A stretch of DNA of 40,937 bases from Thermoplasmata archaeon (lineage in GTDB: Archaea > Thermoplasmatota > Thermoplasmata > Lutacidiplasmatales > UBA184), in the NCBI GenBank assembly GCA_022749815.1, contig JAKIWV010000003.1, positions 1 to 40,937 of the forward strand, given 5' to 3'. Positions 23,591 through 30,786 of the stretch are shown in pieces. Within the stretch, counting starts at the first letter, position 1, and every line of letters begins with the position of its first letter. The position numbers and the translations under genes are program-made. A model generated the notes under the pieces. It was not told the origin of the DNA and did not search any database. It saw nothing but the letters and a program-made list of their open reading frames with translations.

Positions 23591-24049
23591 ATGAGTTTTC
23601 CTAGATTGGGCATTGCTATCGCATTGACGCTTGGTTCGGGTCTCGGGTTCGTTATCGAGTCATTGTTTGGGTCGATCTACCTGGAGCCGTGCACATCCCT
23701 AGGCCCAGTTCCCGCCGGATCTTGCACCGGAGCGGTTAGTCTAGTCCCCTGGATATCATTAGTTGGCCTTGCGATTGTCGCGCTTGGATTCGTAGGTCTC
23801 TTACTCCGAAAACGTCCCCACCTAGGTTCTGTGTGGGGGTTCCTAGTGATTGCTTCCGCATCTGCTGGCTACGCGCTAATTGTCGCCTTGTTGGTGATGA
23901 ACGCATTCTCTCCAGCGGTCTTGTCACAAGCTCTGCTCGGCTTCCTACTCCTCCCAGCACTTCTACTCGGACTCCTGGGGGGTTACACGGAATTACGTTG
24001 GGCAGGGGGCCCTATCTTGAGCCGAGTTCCAACCGGCAGTGAGCGTTAG
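23591..24049 (+). CDS. Small four-helix membrane protein
   Basis: 152 residues from the ATG at 23591, which has GGAG seven bases upstream; a GTG at 23579 is possible. There are four hydrophobic segments (LGIAIALTLGSGLGFVIE, SLVPWISLVGLAIVALGFVG, WGFLVIASASAGYALIVALL, LLGFLLLPALLLGLLGGY), with two cysteines in the first outer loop (CTSLGPVPAGSC). No family recognised. It follows the glutamic peptidase by 84 bases in the same direction and shares its lower GC content. Confidence 0.6.
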   Translation: MSFPRLGIAIALTLGSGLGFVIESLFGSIYLEPCTSLGPVPAGSCTGAVSLVPWISLVGLAIVALGFVGLLLRKRPHLGSVWGFLVIASASAGYALIVALLVMNAFSPAVLSQALLGFLLLPALLLGLLGGYTELRWAGGPILSRVPTGSER

Positions 24050-24141
24050 TTTGTTTTGAAGCCACAACTTTTTGAGTCGCCTATCCCTTACGCGTGAGGT
24101 CGGGGCTCCAACATTGAAAACCTGCACGGCCATTCCCGACT

Positions 24142-24435
24142 GTGCTCCTTACGACTCCTTACCCAGGACGCACATGCCGACCATTGCAACCTTCAAGTGC
24201 AACGGCTTTGTGTCTAAACCCTCGGATCTTTTCAGAGGTCAGCTTCCCGATTCAAGAGCCGCCCCAAGAGGGTAATTCTTGCGAAGACCCAGCTAGTGTT
24301 TCAGGCCAACCGACCGCATGCCGCTCGTGCTGGAAACCACTTTGCGTTCCTTGCGCGGAGCGTGCCACAGGGGAGGGGCATTCTGAAATGTGCCCGGCTT
24401 GCGCTCTGATTGAGCGATACCGTCGCTACAGGTAA
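24142..24435 (+). CDS. Possible small zinc-ribbon protein (maybe frameshifted)
   Basis: The last 50 codons carry paired cysteines typical of a treble-clef or zinc-ribbon module: ACRSCWKPLCVPCAE then MCPACALIERYRR. The N-terminal half of the frame is not protein-like, whereas another frame just upstream (from an ATG at 24175) reads plausibly as MPTIATFKCNGF before stopping. A frameshift near 24240 joining the two is possible. The gap from 24436 to about 24640 shows no gene on plus; on minus there is a Ser/Thr-rich frame without support. Confidence 0.35.
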   Translation: MLLTTPYPGRTCRPLQPSSATALCLNPRIFSEVSFPIQEPPQEGNSCEDPASVSGQPTACRSCWKPLCVPCAERATGEGHSEMCPACALIERYRRYR

Positions 24436-24644
24436 CCGTCCGTACTAGGTCTAAAGCGCCGCTCCAGTTCGGTGTCGCAGTTTCCGAGTCGCTGGAGTCA
24501 CTAGCCTCGGCAGGTGTTACACCCTCCGGAGTGGCCCTCGCGTAAGTCACATGGTGCCCGGTAGCCCCCTTGACCCCAGTCGTCGGTGTATTCGGCTGGA
24601 TTTCCGTATCGTTGGGCGAACAAAGTGCCCCAGCGGCACTACGC

Positions 24645-24992
24645 CTAGATTCGATTGAGTGGCTTCCTGCAGTTCGGATACCGACGGATATCCGCCTTTC
24701 GACAGCGGGAACGCAACGCAGAGATGGGAACTTCGACCAGGTCGTCTTGGCGCACGCCGAAGAACACTTCTTCGCTCGGACTGTCGAGGAGGCGCCCTTG
24801 GACGATCTCGTTCTCCTCCGACACCACACGAAGCCTCTGAGTCATGGTTCTCATTGCACGACCCGCGGAATGGGGGTAGAGAAAGCAAACATCGACACTA
24901 TCCCCAGGTTCCACTCCTGGTATTTTTTCGCCAACATGGCTCGTGGGATTCTCGACTTTGTGGGGCGTACCTCCGTTGAATTGCACACCCAA
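24645..24992 (-). CDS. Hypothetical protein starting inside an IS-end-like sequence
   Basis: A 115-residue frame with reasonable composition (GDSVDVCFLYPHSAGRAM, then EENEIVQGRLLDSPSEEVFFG and QDDLVEVPISALRSR). Its first nine codons (MGVQFNGGT) nearly equal a frame at the right end of the IS3 element (MGVQFYGGT, from 21693). So either the two places share the start of a related gene, or the open frame begins by chance in a copied IS end. Family not recognised. Confidence 0.35.
   Translation of the reverse strand: MGVQFNGGTPHKVENPTSHVGEKIPGVEPGDSVDVCFLYPHSAGRAMRTMTQRLRVVSEENEIVQGRLLDSPSEEVFFGVRQDDLVEVPISALRSRCRKADIRRYPNCRKPLNRI
24967..24988 (+). repeat. Solo IS3-type terminal repeat
   Basis: GTACCTCCGTTGAATTGCAC plus AC matches the outer end of the IS3 element (minus strand of 21696-21717) at 20 of 22 positions. 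It is in inverted orientation relative to that end, so the two face each other across 21.72-24.97 kb. No transposase is attached here. From here to the tRNA (25175) the sequence holds no gene I can support. Confidence 0.6.
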
Positions 24993-25174
24993 ATGGTTGT
25001 GGTTGTAGCCCGGTTCGCTACCGCGAGGCCCTCCTCGGCGAGAGTGCGCGCAAGGCGTCAGACAAACAGGTAATTGTGGGACATCGGGACGAATTTAGAG
25101 ACGAGGAGACGATTTGGGGACTGTCTACCCTGCGCGGTGTGCGCTCGTTTTGGCCCGGAGCAGGGGCACGGCAG

Positions 25175-25247
25175 TGGGCGCGCCCAGATTTGAACTGGGG
25201 ATCTTCACCGTGTCAGGGTGACGTCATAACCGCTAGACTACGCGCCC
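25175..25247 (-). tRNA. tRNA-Val (anticodon GAC)
   Basis: The minus strand folds as a complete 73-nt cloverleaf: acceptor GGGCGCG/CGCGCCC with discriminator A; D-arm GTC...GAC; anticodon stem TCACC/GGTGA with loop CTGACAC (anticodon GAC, valine); T-arm CCCAG-TTCAAAT-CTGGG. CCA is not encoded and no intron is present. It lies at the edge of the mobile, lower-GC island; no second copy of its 3' end was found in the window. Confidence 0.93.
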
Positions 25248-25287
25248 GTAAGGCAGCGGACCGATGGGCCGTTCATATTACTTCTCC

Positions 25288-25674
25288 TCAGTACGTTTCG
25301 AGTGTGAGCCCCGGTATCCTCCCAAAATCCGAATCCCGACTGAGCAACGGGGCATGGTGGTGCTTGGCCGCAGAAGCGATGAGCAGGTCCAAGGTTCCGA
25401 CGGCCTCTCCGCGCCGGGAGCACTCTCCCCCCAAGCGGGCGGCGTCCACCGATATCGGTTCAGTGATATCCAGCACTTCGAGTTCTGAGATGTAGGCGAG
25501 GGCCTGCTCCAGGCGTTTCCCTCCCTGATGAAAGGCCCCCACGAGGAATTCCGTGAGCGCCGGGGCCGCGATCGCGAGACGCTCGCCTGTCTTCGAGAGT
25601 TCCGCGGCCTTGAGTACTGCCGCCGGCGCGCCGTTCGCGAGATCAATGCAGAAAGTGGAATCCAGGCACTTCAC
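25288..25674 (-). CDS. vapC: VapC-type PIN-domain ribonuclease toxin
   Basis: A 128-residue PIN protein with the expected acidic set: D5 (MKCLDSTF), E42 (ALTEFLV), D96 (GTLDLLIA) and D114/D116 (SRDSDFGRI). Such toxins cleave RNA, often tRNA or rRNA, and are neutralised by VapB. The start codon lies four bases after the antitoxin stop, forming the classic antitoxin-first operon. It is encoded just beyond tRNA-Val on the same strand. Its specific RNA target cannot be read from sequence. Confidence 0.88.
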   Translation of the reverse strand: MKCLDSTFCIDLANGAPAAVLKAAELSKTGERLAIAAPALTEFLVGAFHQGGKRLEQALAYISELEVLDITEPISVDAARLGGECSRRGEAVGTLDLLIASAAKHHHAPLLSRDSDFGRIPGLTLETY

Positions 25675-25677
25675 GGT

Positions 25678-25923
25678 TCAGCTCCACATCTGCCGAATCT
25701 TCTCCGCTCTGCGTCGGTCCGCCTCGCGGAGGTCTGCGTAGGTCCGGTCGAGCGCCCGGCGTTCTTTGGTGGTCATATCGCTCCACATTCCTCCAAAGGA
25801 GGAGATCGGACGGCGCGGGCGCGCGAGCCGCTTGACGGCGTCGCTGAAACTCTCGTCGGCCTTCTTTTGGCGTTTCAGCAGCTCGTAGGCCTCCTCGTCG
25901 AGGGCCACTGTCTTGGAAGCCAT
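25678..25923 (-). CDS. vapB: VapB-type antitoxin
   Basis: 81 residues beginning MASKTVALDEEAYELLKRQK, then ADESFSDAVKRLARPRRPIS: the archaeal VapB (DUF217-like) ribbon-helix-helix form, in which the N-terminal strand and two helices bind operator DNA. The C-terminal charged helix (ERRALDRTYADLREADRRRAEK) should occupy the toxin groove. It sits directly upstream of vapC and just downstream of a palindrome that fits autoregulation. The promoter spacing indicates a leaderless transcript. Confidence 0.87.
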   Translation of the reverse strand: MASKTVALDEEAYELLKRQKKADESFSDAVKRLARPRRPISSFGGMWSDMTTKERRALDRTYADLREADRRRAEKIRQMWS

Positions 25924-25933
25924 GGGTCTACAT

Positions 25934-25959
25934 CATCTACATGTAGGTGACATATAAAT
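25934..25959 (-). promoter_or_regulatory. vapBC promoter: TATA box and palindromic operator
   Basis: On the minus strand, ATTTATATG (25951-25959) lies about 30 bases before the vapB ATG at 25923, placing the transcription start close to the start codon. Between them is the 16-bp near-palindrome CATCTACATGTAGGTG (25934-25949; core CTACATGTAG perfect), well placed for VapB to block transcription initiation. The gap 25924-26099 contains nothing else I can support. Confidence 0.65.
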
Positions 25960-26099
25960 CCGACGCTCTGGGCGCCCTCGTCGAACCGTGGCCGGCGAAA
26001 TTCCTTCGGCGCGAGTCATGAACTGGGTCAGACGGGCCCCCACAGGGACCCGATTTTCCTCACGCGGCCGTGACCCTACGGGCGTGGCCGGAGGTCCGC

Positions 26100-27641
26100 C
26101 TACGCGTATCCACCCGAGAGGTCGGGGTCTCGGTGCTCGTTCCAGGCGTAGTATCCGCGGGATTGCCGTTGCGCTTCGGTGGCGTCCTGCCGCATGCCGC
26201 CTTGGTACGAGCCGTAGATGTCCTTGATCTGTTCCTCGATCGACCGGGCCCGGCGCAGCGCTTCCTGCATCTGGGACGCTTCGATGAAGGGGCTCCCCGC
26301 CACCATGGCCAGGTCTCCCGCCGTCCGGATCAGCCCGCCCAGCTCCCGGAGCCGCAAAGTTAGCGAGTTCCTCCGGTTATCGATCGTCTCCGCCCGGCGA
26401 CGGGCTTCTTTGAACAGCTCGTCCAGCGCCGCCTTTGTGGCGTGCCGGATCCGCCCGTCGGTCACGATCTCCTGGGCGCAGAACTGGGCCAACCGGAGCC
26501 GATTGTGCTCGGAGTCGGGCATGGCCGTGTCCAGCAGGACCTCGTACCCCCCTCCCGCGATCCGCGATCGCAGGGGGGAAAGGATGTGGGACAGGTCGGC
26601 GATGTTGCACGCCGCGACCAGGATGAAATCGCACGGGACGTTGTCGACGCGGACCGAGGCGCCGCCCGATTGAGGGTTTCGTCCCGAGATCGGGAAGCGC
26701 TTCTCCTGCATCGCGGTCAGGATGAACCGCTGCAGGTTCCCGAGGGACGGGAGTTCGTCGATGAACAGCACGCCTTCGTGCGCTTCGTGAATCGCCCCCG
26801 GGATGACGCGGTCGTAGGGCTGACTGCCCAGCTGGGGATGCCCGCCGTACGGGTCGTGCCGCACGTCGCCCAGCAGCTCGGTCTCGCTCGCGCCCGTGGC
26901 CATCACGAACGTGCTGCGGTCGATCTTCACGAGCACTTTGTGGGGGCTCTCCTTCTGCTCGGCGCGCCGGCGTTCCAGGGCGCGCTGGTCGAGCACACGG
27001 ATCTTGTCCTCGGCCCGCTCGTAGGCGACGACCTCTTCGACGCCGTTCTTGAGCCGGGTGGTTCGGACCGCCTCCTGCGGATTGCCCCCAGGAACCGTGA
27101 GCTCGAGGATGCCCCCCACGAGGTCCCGGAACGGATTGCCGCTCTGGTTGAGGTTGATCTGCTGCTTGACATTCCCGCAGCTCGGGCAGTGGCGGTCGGC
27201 CGGAGTGGAATAGAAGCTGCACCGTGGGCAGCGGTATCCGAGGCGTTCTGCGACGGTCACTGGCGCCTCGGTCGGGGCGATCAGTTCGCCCTCGGTGGCC
27301 CGGGCGTGCTCGCGCTCCTGGTAGACCCCCTCGCGAGAAACGACCTCGACGGTCGGCCGTTCAGGGTTCTCCGGATTGTGCACCGTTCGGATCTCTTGCA
27401 GGGGACGCTCGAGATGCAGCGCCAGCGCCTGGGCGGTCATCGACTTCCCGATCCCCGGGGGGCCGACGAGCAACAGGTGTCGGTGCTGGTAGGCTGCGAT
27501 CCTCGCGATTTCGACGGCCTTCTCCTGTCCGATGACGCGGTCCAGCGGGTCGGAGGGGATCGGAATGTCCTCGGTGGTCTGGATCTCTTCGAGGTGCTCG
27601 AGCACCCGGTGAGGCACCTTGCCGGGAACGGGGGCGGCCAT
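26100..27641 (-). CDS. Lon-like AAA+ ATPase with zinc ribbon, lacking the protease domain
   Basis: A 513-residue protein resembling the ATPase half of archaeal LonB. Walker A GPPGIGKS is at residues 60-67 and Walker B VLFIDEL at 291-297, with a sensor-like ILVAACN region and arginine-rich SPLRSRI after it. Between Walker A and B sits an inserted four-cysteine zinc ribbon (C138/C141, C152/C155), where archaeal LonB normally has its membrane insertion. The Ser-Lys protease domain is absent: the protein ends after the helical lid with a Gln/Arg-rich tail. Probable roles are remodelling or unfolding, perhaps with DnaG or other partners (inference). It has its own TATA-like promoter and GAGGA upstream of the ATG. 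Confidence 0.8.
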   Translation of the reverse strand: MAAPVPGKVPHRVLEHLEEIQTTEDIPIPSDPLDRVIGQEKAVEIARIAAYQHRHLLLVGPPGIGKSMTAQALALHLERPLQEIRTVHNPENPERPTVEVVSREGVYQEREHARATEGELIAPTEAPVTVAERLGYRCPRCSFYSTPADRHCPSCGNVKQQINLNQSGNPFRDLVGGILELTVPGGNPQEAVRTTRLKNGVEEVVAYERAEDKIRVLDQRALERRRAEQKESPHKVLVKIDRSTFVMATGASETELLGDVRHDPYGGHPQLGSQPYDRVIPGAIHEAHEGVLFIDELPSLGNLQRFILTAMQEKRFPISGRNPQSGGASVRVDNVPCDFILVAACNIADLSHILSPLRSRIAGGGYEVLLDTAMPDSEHNRLRLAQFCAQEIVTDGRIRHATKAALDELFKEARRRAETIDNRRNSLTLRLRELGGLIRTAGDLAMVAGSPFIEASQMQEALRRARSIEEQIKDIYGSYQGGMRQDATEAQRQSRGYYAWNEHRDPDLSGGYA

Positions 27642-27670
27642 GATCCTCGGACCGAACTAGGCGCGCCCCG

Positions 27671-27680
27671 GGCTTAAAGG
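27671..27680 (-). promoter_or_regulatory. TATA-like box of the Lon-like ATPase gene
   Basis: CCTTTAAGCC on the minus strand, 30-39 bases upstream of the ATG at 27641, in the 57-base gap after dnaG. It implies that the ATPase gene can be transcribed separately from dnaG even though both run the same way. Confidence 0.5.
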
Positions 27681-27698
27681 GGTCGGAGGGCGGCTCGT

Positions 27699-29102
27699 CT
27701 AGGCCGGAGCCGCCGTCATCGCCAGGTCAGCTTGCGTGAAGACCTGAATCCCGTCTGGAATCTTCCCGACGGCTCCGAGTCGGCTCGCGACGACCGTGTC
27801 GATCCCCTTCTCGCGGGCGACATCCAGGAGCCGCTGGCTCACGACCCCGTCGAAGATCAGCGTCTTGGCCGGCGCCTCGAGCTTCAACATCGTGTCGATC
27901 AGGTCCTTCACCGGCGACTCGATCACGACGGCATCATCGTGGCCGAGCACCAGAGCCTTCGATGAGTTCTCGATCCGGGCCAACTGGTCAAAGAATGCCT
28001 TCTGCCGTGGAGTGAGCGGAACGGGCGGGGGCGGAGGGGGTGGCAGCGGCATCGGCATGCGGTTGGCGGACGGGGGCGGAGGCGGAGGAGGCGGCGGGCC
28101 GCGGTCGCCGCCATCCCGGCGCGGGGGCCGGTTGTCGCGGCGGTCGTCTCTGCGGTCATCCCGGCGGTCGTCGCGCCGGTCCCGGTTGCCACCGGGACCG
28201 TTCCCGGAGGGGGCGGGGCCGCCTTCCTCCCGTTCTTCCATCATCGGGGCCCGCGTGGCGCCCGTGGACTCGAACCCGCTCATCTCCAGGTACTGCTGGA
28301 TGGGGATCTTGTTCCGCAGGCACTTTACGAGCTGCTTCTGGGTGAGCTCCTCGACTTCGGAGCCGCGCGGGGCGCGGGCCACGAAGTCGATATCCATCGT
28401 CTGGAGCATCTCCCGGAGGATCAGCTCGCCGGCCCGGTCGCCGTCGGTGAAGACGGTGACGGTCTTGCCGCGGGAGAGGTCCTTCACCGTCTGGGGAACG
28501 CTCGTTCCCTCGACGGCTATGACGTTCTTGATGCCGCAACGAAGCAGGTTCAGCACATCGGACCGGCCTTCGACCACGATGATCGATTCAGCCGCGTCGA
28601 TGTTCGGGCCGGCGGGCAGGTGCTCGGGGCCGTAGGTCGTGATCTCCTCCACTTGGACGGCCTTGCGGACCGCTTCGGTGAGGTCGATGCCGACGCCCTT
28701 CGACTCTTCCAGCAGTTTTTCGAGGATCGCCTTGGCTCGGTCGACGACCTTCTGGCGCTTCGACACCCGAATGTCCTCGACGGCGATGACCTCGATGCGG
28801 GCCCGGCAGGGCCCGATCCGGTCGACGGTCTCGAGGCCGGCGGCCAGGATGGCCGTCTCGACCTGGTCGAGCGAGGACGGGATGATGACCTCGCCTTCGC
28901 TCTTTCCCTTGCGGGAATCGATCTCGACTTCGATCCGGCCGACGCGGCCCGTCTTTTGCAGGTCGCGCAGGTCGAGCTCGTCGCCCAATAGTCCTTCGGT
29001 CTGTCCGAACACGGCACCGACCACGTCAGGTTTGTCGATCACACCGTCGGCGGAGATGCGGGCCCGGATCTGGTATTTCGCGGCGTTAGGGTCACTCGTC
29101 AT
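27699..29102 (-). CDS. dnaG: Archaeal DnaG-type primase (Toprim) with unusual low-complexity linker
   Basis: A 467-residue protein. The archaeal DnaG N-terminal region (1-165) is followed by a Toprim domain with IIVVEGRSDVLNL (E178) and VFTDGDRAGEL (D220, D222). Archaeal DnaG makes primers in vitro and is a core subunit of the RNA exosome. Residues about 283-362 are a disordered linker: Gly/Asn-rich, then repeats of RDDR, then polyproline tracts of nine and eight residues, before a conserved helical C-terminal domain (LTPRQKAFFDQLARI, then ALVLGHDDAVV). The ATG at 29102 is preceded by AAGGAAG. The Lon-like gene follows. Confidence 0.92.
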   Translation of the reverse strand: MTSDPNAAKYQIRARISADGVIDKPDVVGAVFGQTEGLLGDELDLRDLQKTGRVGRIEVEIDSRKGKSEGEVIIPSSLDQVETAILAAGLETVDRIGPCRARIEVIAVEDIRVSKRQKVVDRAKAILEKLLEESKGVGIDLTEAVRKAVQVEEITTYGPEHLPAGPNIDAAESIIVVEGRSDVLNLLRCGIKNVIAVEGTSVPQTVKDLSRGKTVTVFTDGDRAGELILREMLQTMDIDFVARAPRGSEVEELTQKQLVKCLRNKIPIQQYLEMSGFESTGATRAPMMEEREEGGPAPSGNGPGGNRDRRDDRRDDRRDDRRDNRPPRRDGGDRGPPPPPPPPPSANRMPMPLPPPPPPPVPLTPRQKAFFDQLARIENSSKALVLGHDDAVVIESPVKDLIDTMLKLEAPAKTLIFDGVVSQRLLDVAREKGIDTVVASRLGAVGKIPDGIQVFTQADLAMTAAPA

Positions 29103-29330
29103 TTGTTGTTCTTCCTTGGGGTGGACGATGGGCGCCCCGCCGGAGAGGTCTCCGGCGGCCGTCCTGGCCCCGATGACGAAGTGAGGCTAGACCCTGCGGT
29201 CAGGCGCGAGGCGGATTCTACGACGGGTAGCTGGGAGCAGCATGAGTCGTGGTTCCGAAAGGCGCGTATGGCGCGGGGCGTCGACCTCCATTCGTCTCGG
29301 GGAATCGTCCAATGTGTGAAGGTCGGGCAG

Positions 29331-29340
29331 GCTATTTAAG
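29331..29340 (+). promoter_or_regulatory. TATA-like box upstream of the acetyltransferase gene
   Basis: GCTATTTAAG, about 95 bases before the likely TTG start and about 70 before the GTG at 29410, so a leader of some 45-75 bases is implied. That leader includes the perfect hairpin CACCCT-n8-AGGGTG (29393-29412). The rest of 29103-29409 holds no gene I can support. Confidence 0.4.
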
Positions 29341-29436
29341 CGGGAGGCAACCGCCCCACCACTCCTCGGCGCAGCGGCGCGGCGGGTTAGCCCACCCTAA
29401 ATCCAGAGGGTGCCTCCAACTCCTTTGGAGACCTCC

Positions 29437-29943
29437 TTGACCGAACAACGGCCAGGTCTTCCGAGTGGCAGCCACCCCCCGGTTCGGATTGTCCCTGCCG
29501 CGTCGTCCCGGGCCATCGCAATCGTGCGCAGATTATTCCGGGAGTACGCGAAGGGAGTCGGAGAGCCCCTCTGTTTCGAGGGGTTCGATGGGGAACTTGC
29601 GCGCCTGCCCCGGCCCTATGCGCCTCCCGTGGGCGCCTTGCTTCTCGCCTTCGTAGGAGCCGCGCCGGCCGGTGTCGTGGGCACTCGTCTGTTGTCCCCG
29701 CGAATTTGCGAGATGAAGCGGCTCTATGTGCCGCCGCCATTCCGCGGCCTTGGGGTCGGGCGCGCGTTGCCGGAGGCAATCATCGGTGAGGCCCGTCGGC
29801 TGGGGTTCGAGCGGATGCGGTTGGATTCCCTCGATTCGATGCGGGTCGCGCGGAAGATGTATCGCAGGTTGGGGTTCCGGGAGATTCGCCCCTACCTGCC
29901 ACCCGTGGTTCCCAAGACCCACTACATGGAACTCCGGCTCTAG
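29437..29943 (+). CDS. GNAT-family N-acetyltransferase
   Basis: About 169 residues from the TTG at 29437 (a GTG at 29410 would add nine). The acetyl-CoA-binding motif appears as MKRLYVPPPFRGLGVGRAL (motif A with R-G-L-G-V-G), and the C-terminal motif B as MRVARKMYRRLGFREI, near the family's usual spacing and length. The acceptor could be a protein, amino sugar or small amine; nothing in the neighbourhood decides it. A strong hairpin follows the stop. Confidence 0.83.
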   Translation: MTEQRPGLPSGSHPPVRIVPAASSRAIAIVRRLFREYAKGVGEPLCFEGFDGELARLPRPYAPPVGALLLAFVGAAPAGVVGTRLLSPRICEMKRLYVPPPFRGLGVGRALPEAIIGEARRLGFERMRLDSLDSMRVARKMYRRLGFREIRPYLPPVVPKTHYMELRL

Positions 29944-29968
29944 CGAGCAGCGGGGATTCCTCCCGAAT

Positions 29969-29997
29969 CTTCCCGTTGCTCGGGAAGCTTTAATTTC
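29969..29997 (+). terminator. Hairpin after the acetyltransferase, merging with the next gene's TATA box
   Basis: CTTCCCG-TTGCT-CGGGAAG is a perfect seven-base-pair stem with a five-base loop, followed by CTTTAATTT. It can end the acetyltransferase transcript, while the AT-rich tail (29988-29997) lies about 35-43 bases before the ATG at 30031 and can serve as its TATA box. Confidence 0.55.
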
Positions 29998-30030
29998 CGG
30001 CCCCCCTACCCGCTCTCAGAGAAATCTCTC

Positions 30031-30705
30031 ATGCCCCGACGTTCACGTAGCGCCACGCGTCCTACTGGTCCCACCGCTCCATCTCCCACCGCGCCGATTG
30101 ACGACAATTTCCTCGACACGCTCAAGGGAGAGTTCGCCCGGGTGCAGCAGACCGCAAGCGCGCCAAAGCCAGGGGAGGATCTCTCGCACCGTGCGGACGT
30201 CAACCGGCGGTTGCTCCAGGATTTCTGGGAAATCCACAACCAGTTTGACGACATTGGGGCTCACCTAGTGACCGAGCCATCCCAGACGCTGTTCGCCTCT
30301 TTCGCCGAGTTTCCGGACAAGTGGTCGTTCCGGGAAAATTTCGACTTCGGTGGGGTCAAGACTATTGAGCTTAGGGACCGCACCCAGGGGTGGGTCGGCT
30401 TCACCCTCCGATTCTGGTTCTACAACACCACCGAGGGGCGCCCCCACTTCCGGGGGGTCTTCGAGTGGACCGACGGCGAGAGCTACCATCGGTATTCGGG
30501 GTGGATGCGGATGATGAGCCAGGCGGTCCTCTACGACGCTTCCGAGCACTCGATCGATGTTCGGGTGGTACACAACATCCTCCGCGACGTCGTCGTGAGG
30601 TGGTACCAGGCCCACGTCGACCGGGCCCCTGAAGCGTTCATCGCGCACCTGAAGGAGAAGTATCCGAAGGGCGCGAGCTACACGAAGGAATCCTATCGGG
30701 AGTGA
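30031..30705 (+). CDS. Protein of unknown function, likely cytosolic
   Basis: A 224-residue protein with no signal peptide or membrane segment. After a 25-residue Pro/Ser/Arg-rich start there are helical stretches (DNFLDTLKGEFARVQ; VNRRLLQDFWEIHNQFDDIG), a strand-rich centre (KTIELRDRTQGWVGFTLRFW; HFRGVFEWTDGESYHRYSGW) and a helical end. I do not recognise the family. Good codon periodicity, a clear promoter and a single ATG make it a real gene. The alternating aromatic strands could form a small beta-barrel or ligand pocket, but no function is claimed. Confidence 0.75.
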   Translation: MPRRSRSATRPTGPTAPSPTAPIDDNFLDTLKGEFARVQQTASAPKPGEDLSHRADVNRRLLQDFWEIHNQFDDIGAHLVTEPSQTLFASFAEFPDKWSFRENFDFGGVKTIELRDRTQGWVGFTLRFWFYNTTEGRPHFRGVFEWTDGESYHRYSGWMRMMSQAVLYDASEHSIDVRVVHNILRDVVVRWYQAHVDRAPEAFIAHLKEKYPKGASYTKESYRE

Positions 30706-30786
30706 ACGGCCCTCTCTCGGGCCGGGTGGGCACGGTCCGGGGACCCGTCGGCGGGAATGGGTTGGACTCCCCTCGAACCTGGGCTC

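Noticed and set aside
25008..25170. Open frame RYREALLGESARKASDK... before the tRNA
   Set aside because: Fragment without start codon or recognisable domain, running into the tRNA gene; might be debris but cannot be supported.
25175..25247. attL/attR pair using tRNA-Val as integration site
   Set aside because: The 3' end of the tRNA is not duplicated elsewhere in the window and no integrase gene is present, so integration at the tRNA is not shown.
28014..28256. Repetitive DNA in dnaG considered as a CRISPR-like or mini-satellite array
   Set aside because: Repeats are short, in frame and encode the RDDR and proline tracts; there are no unique spacers. No CRISPR array was found anywhere in the window.
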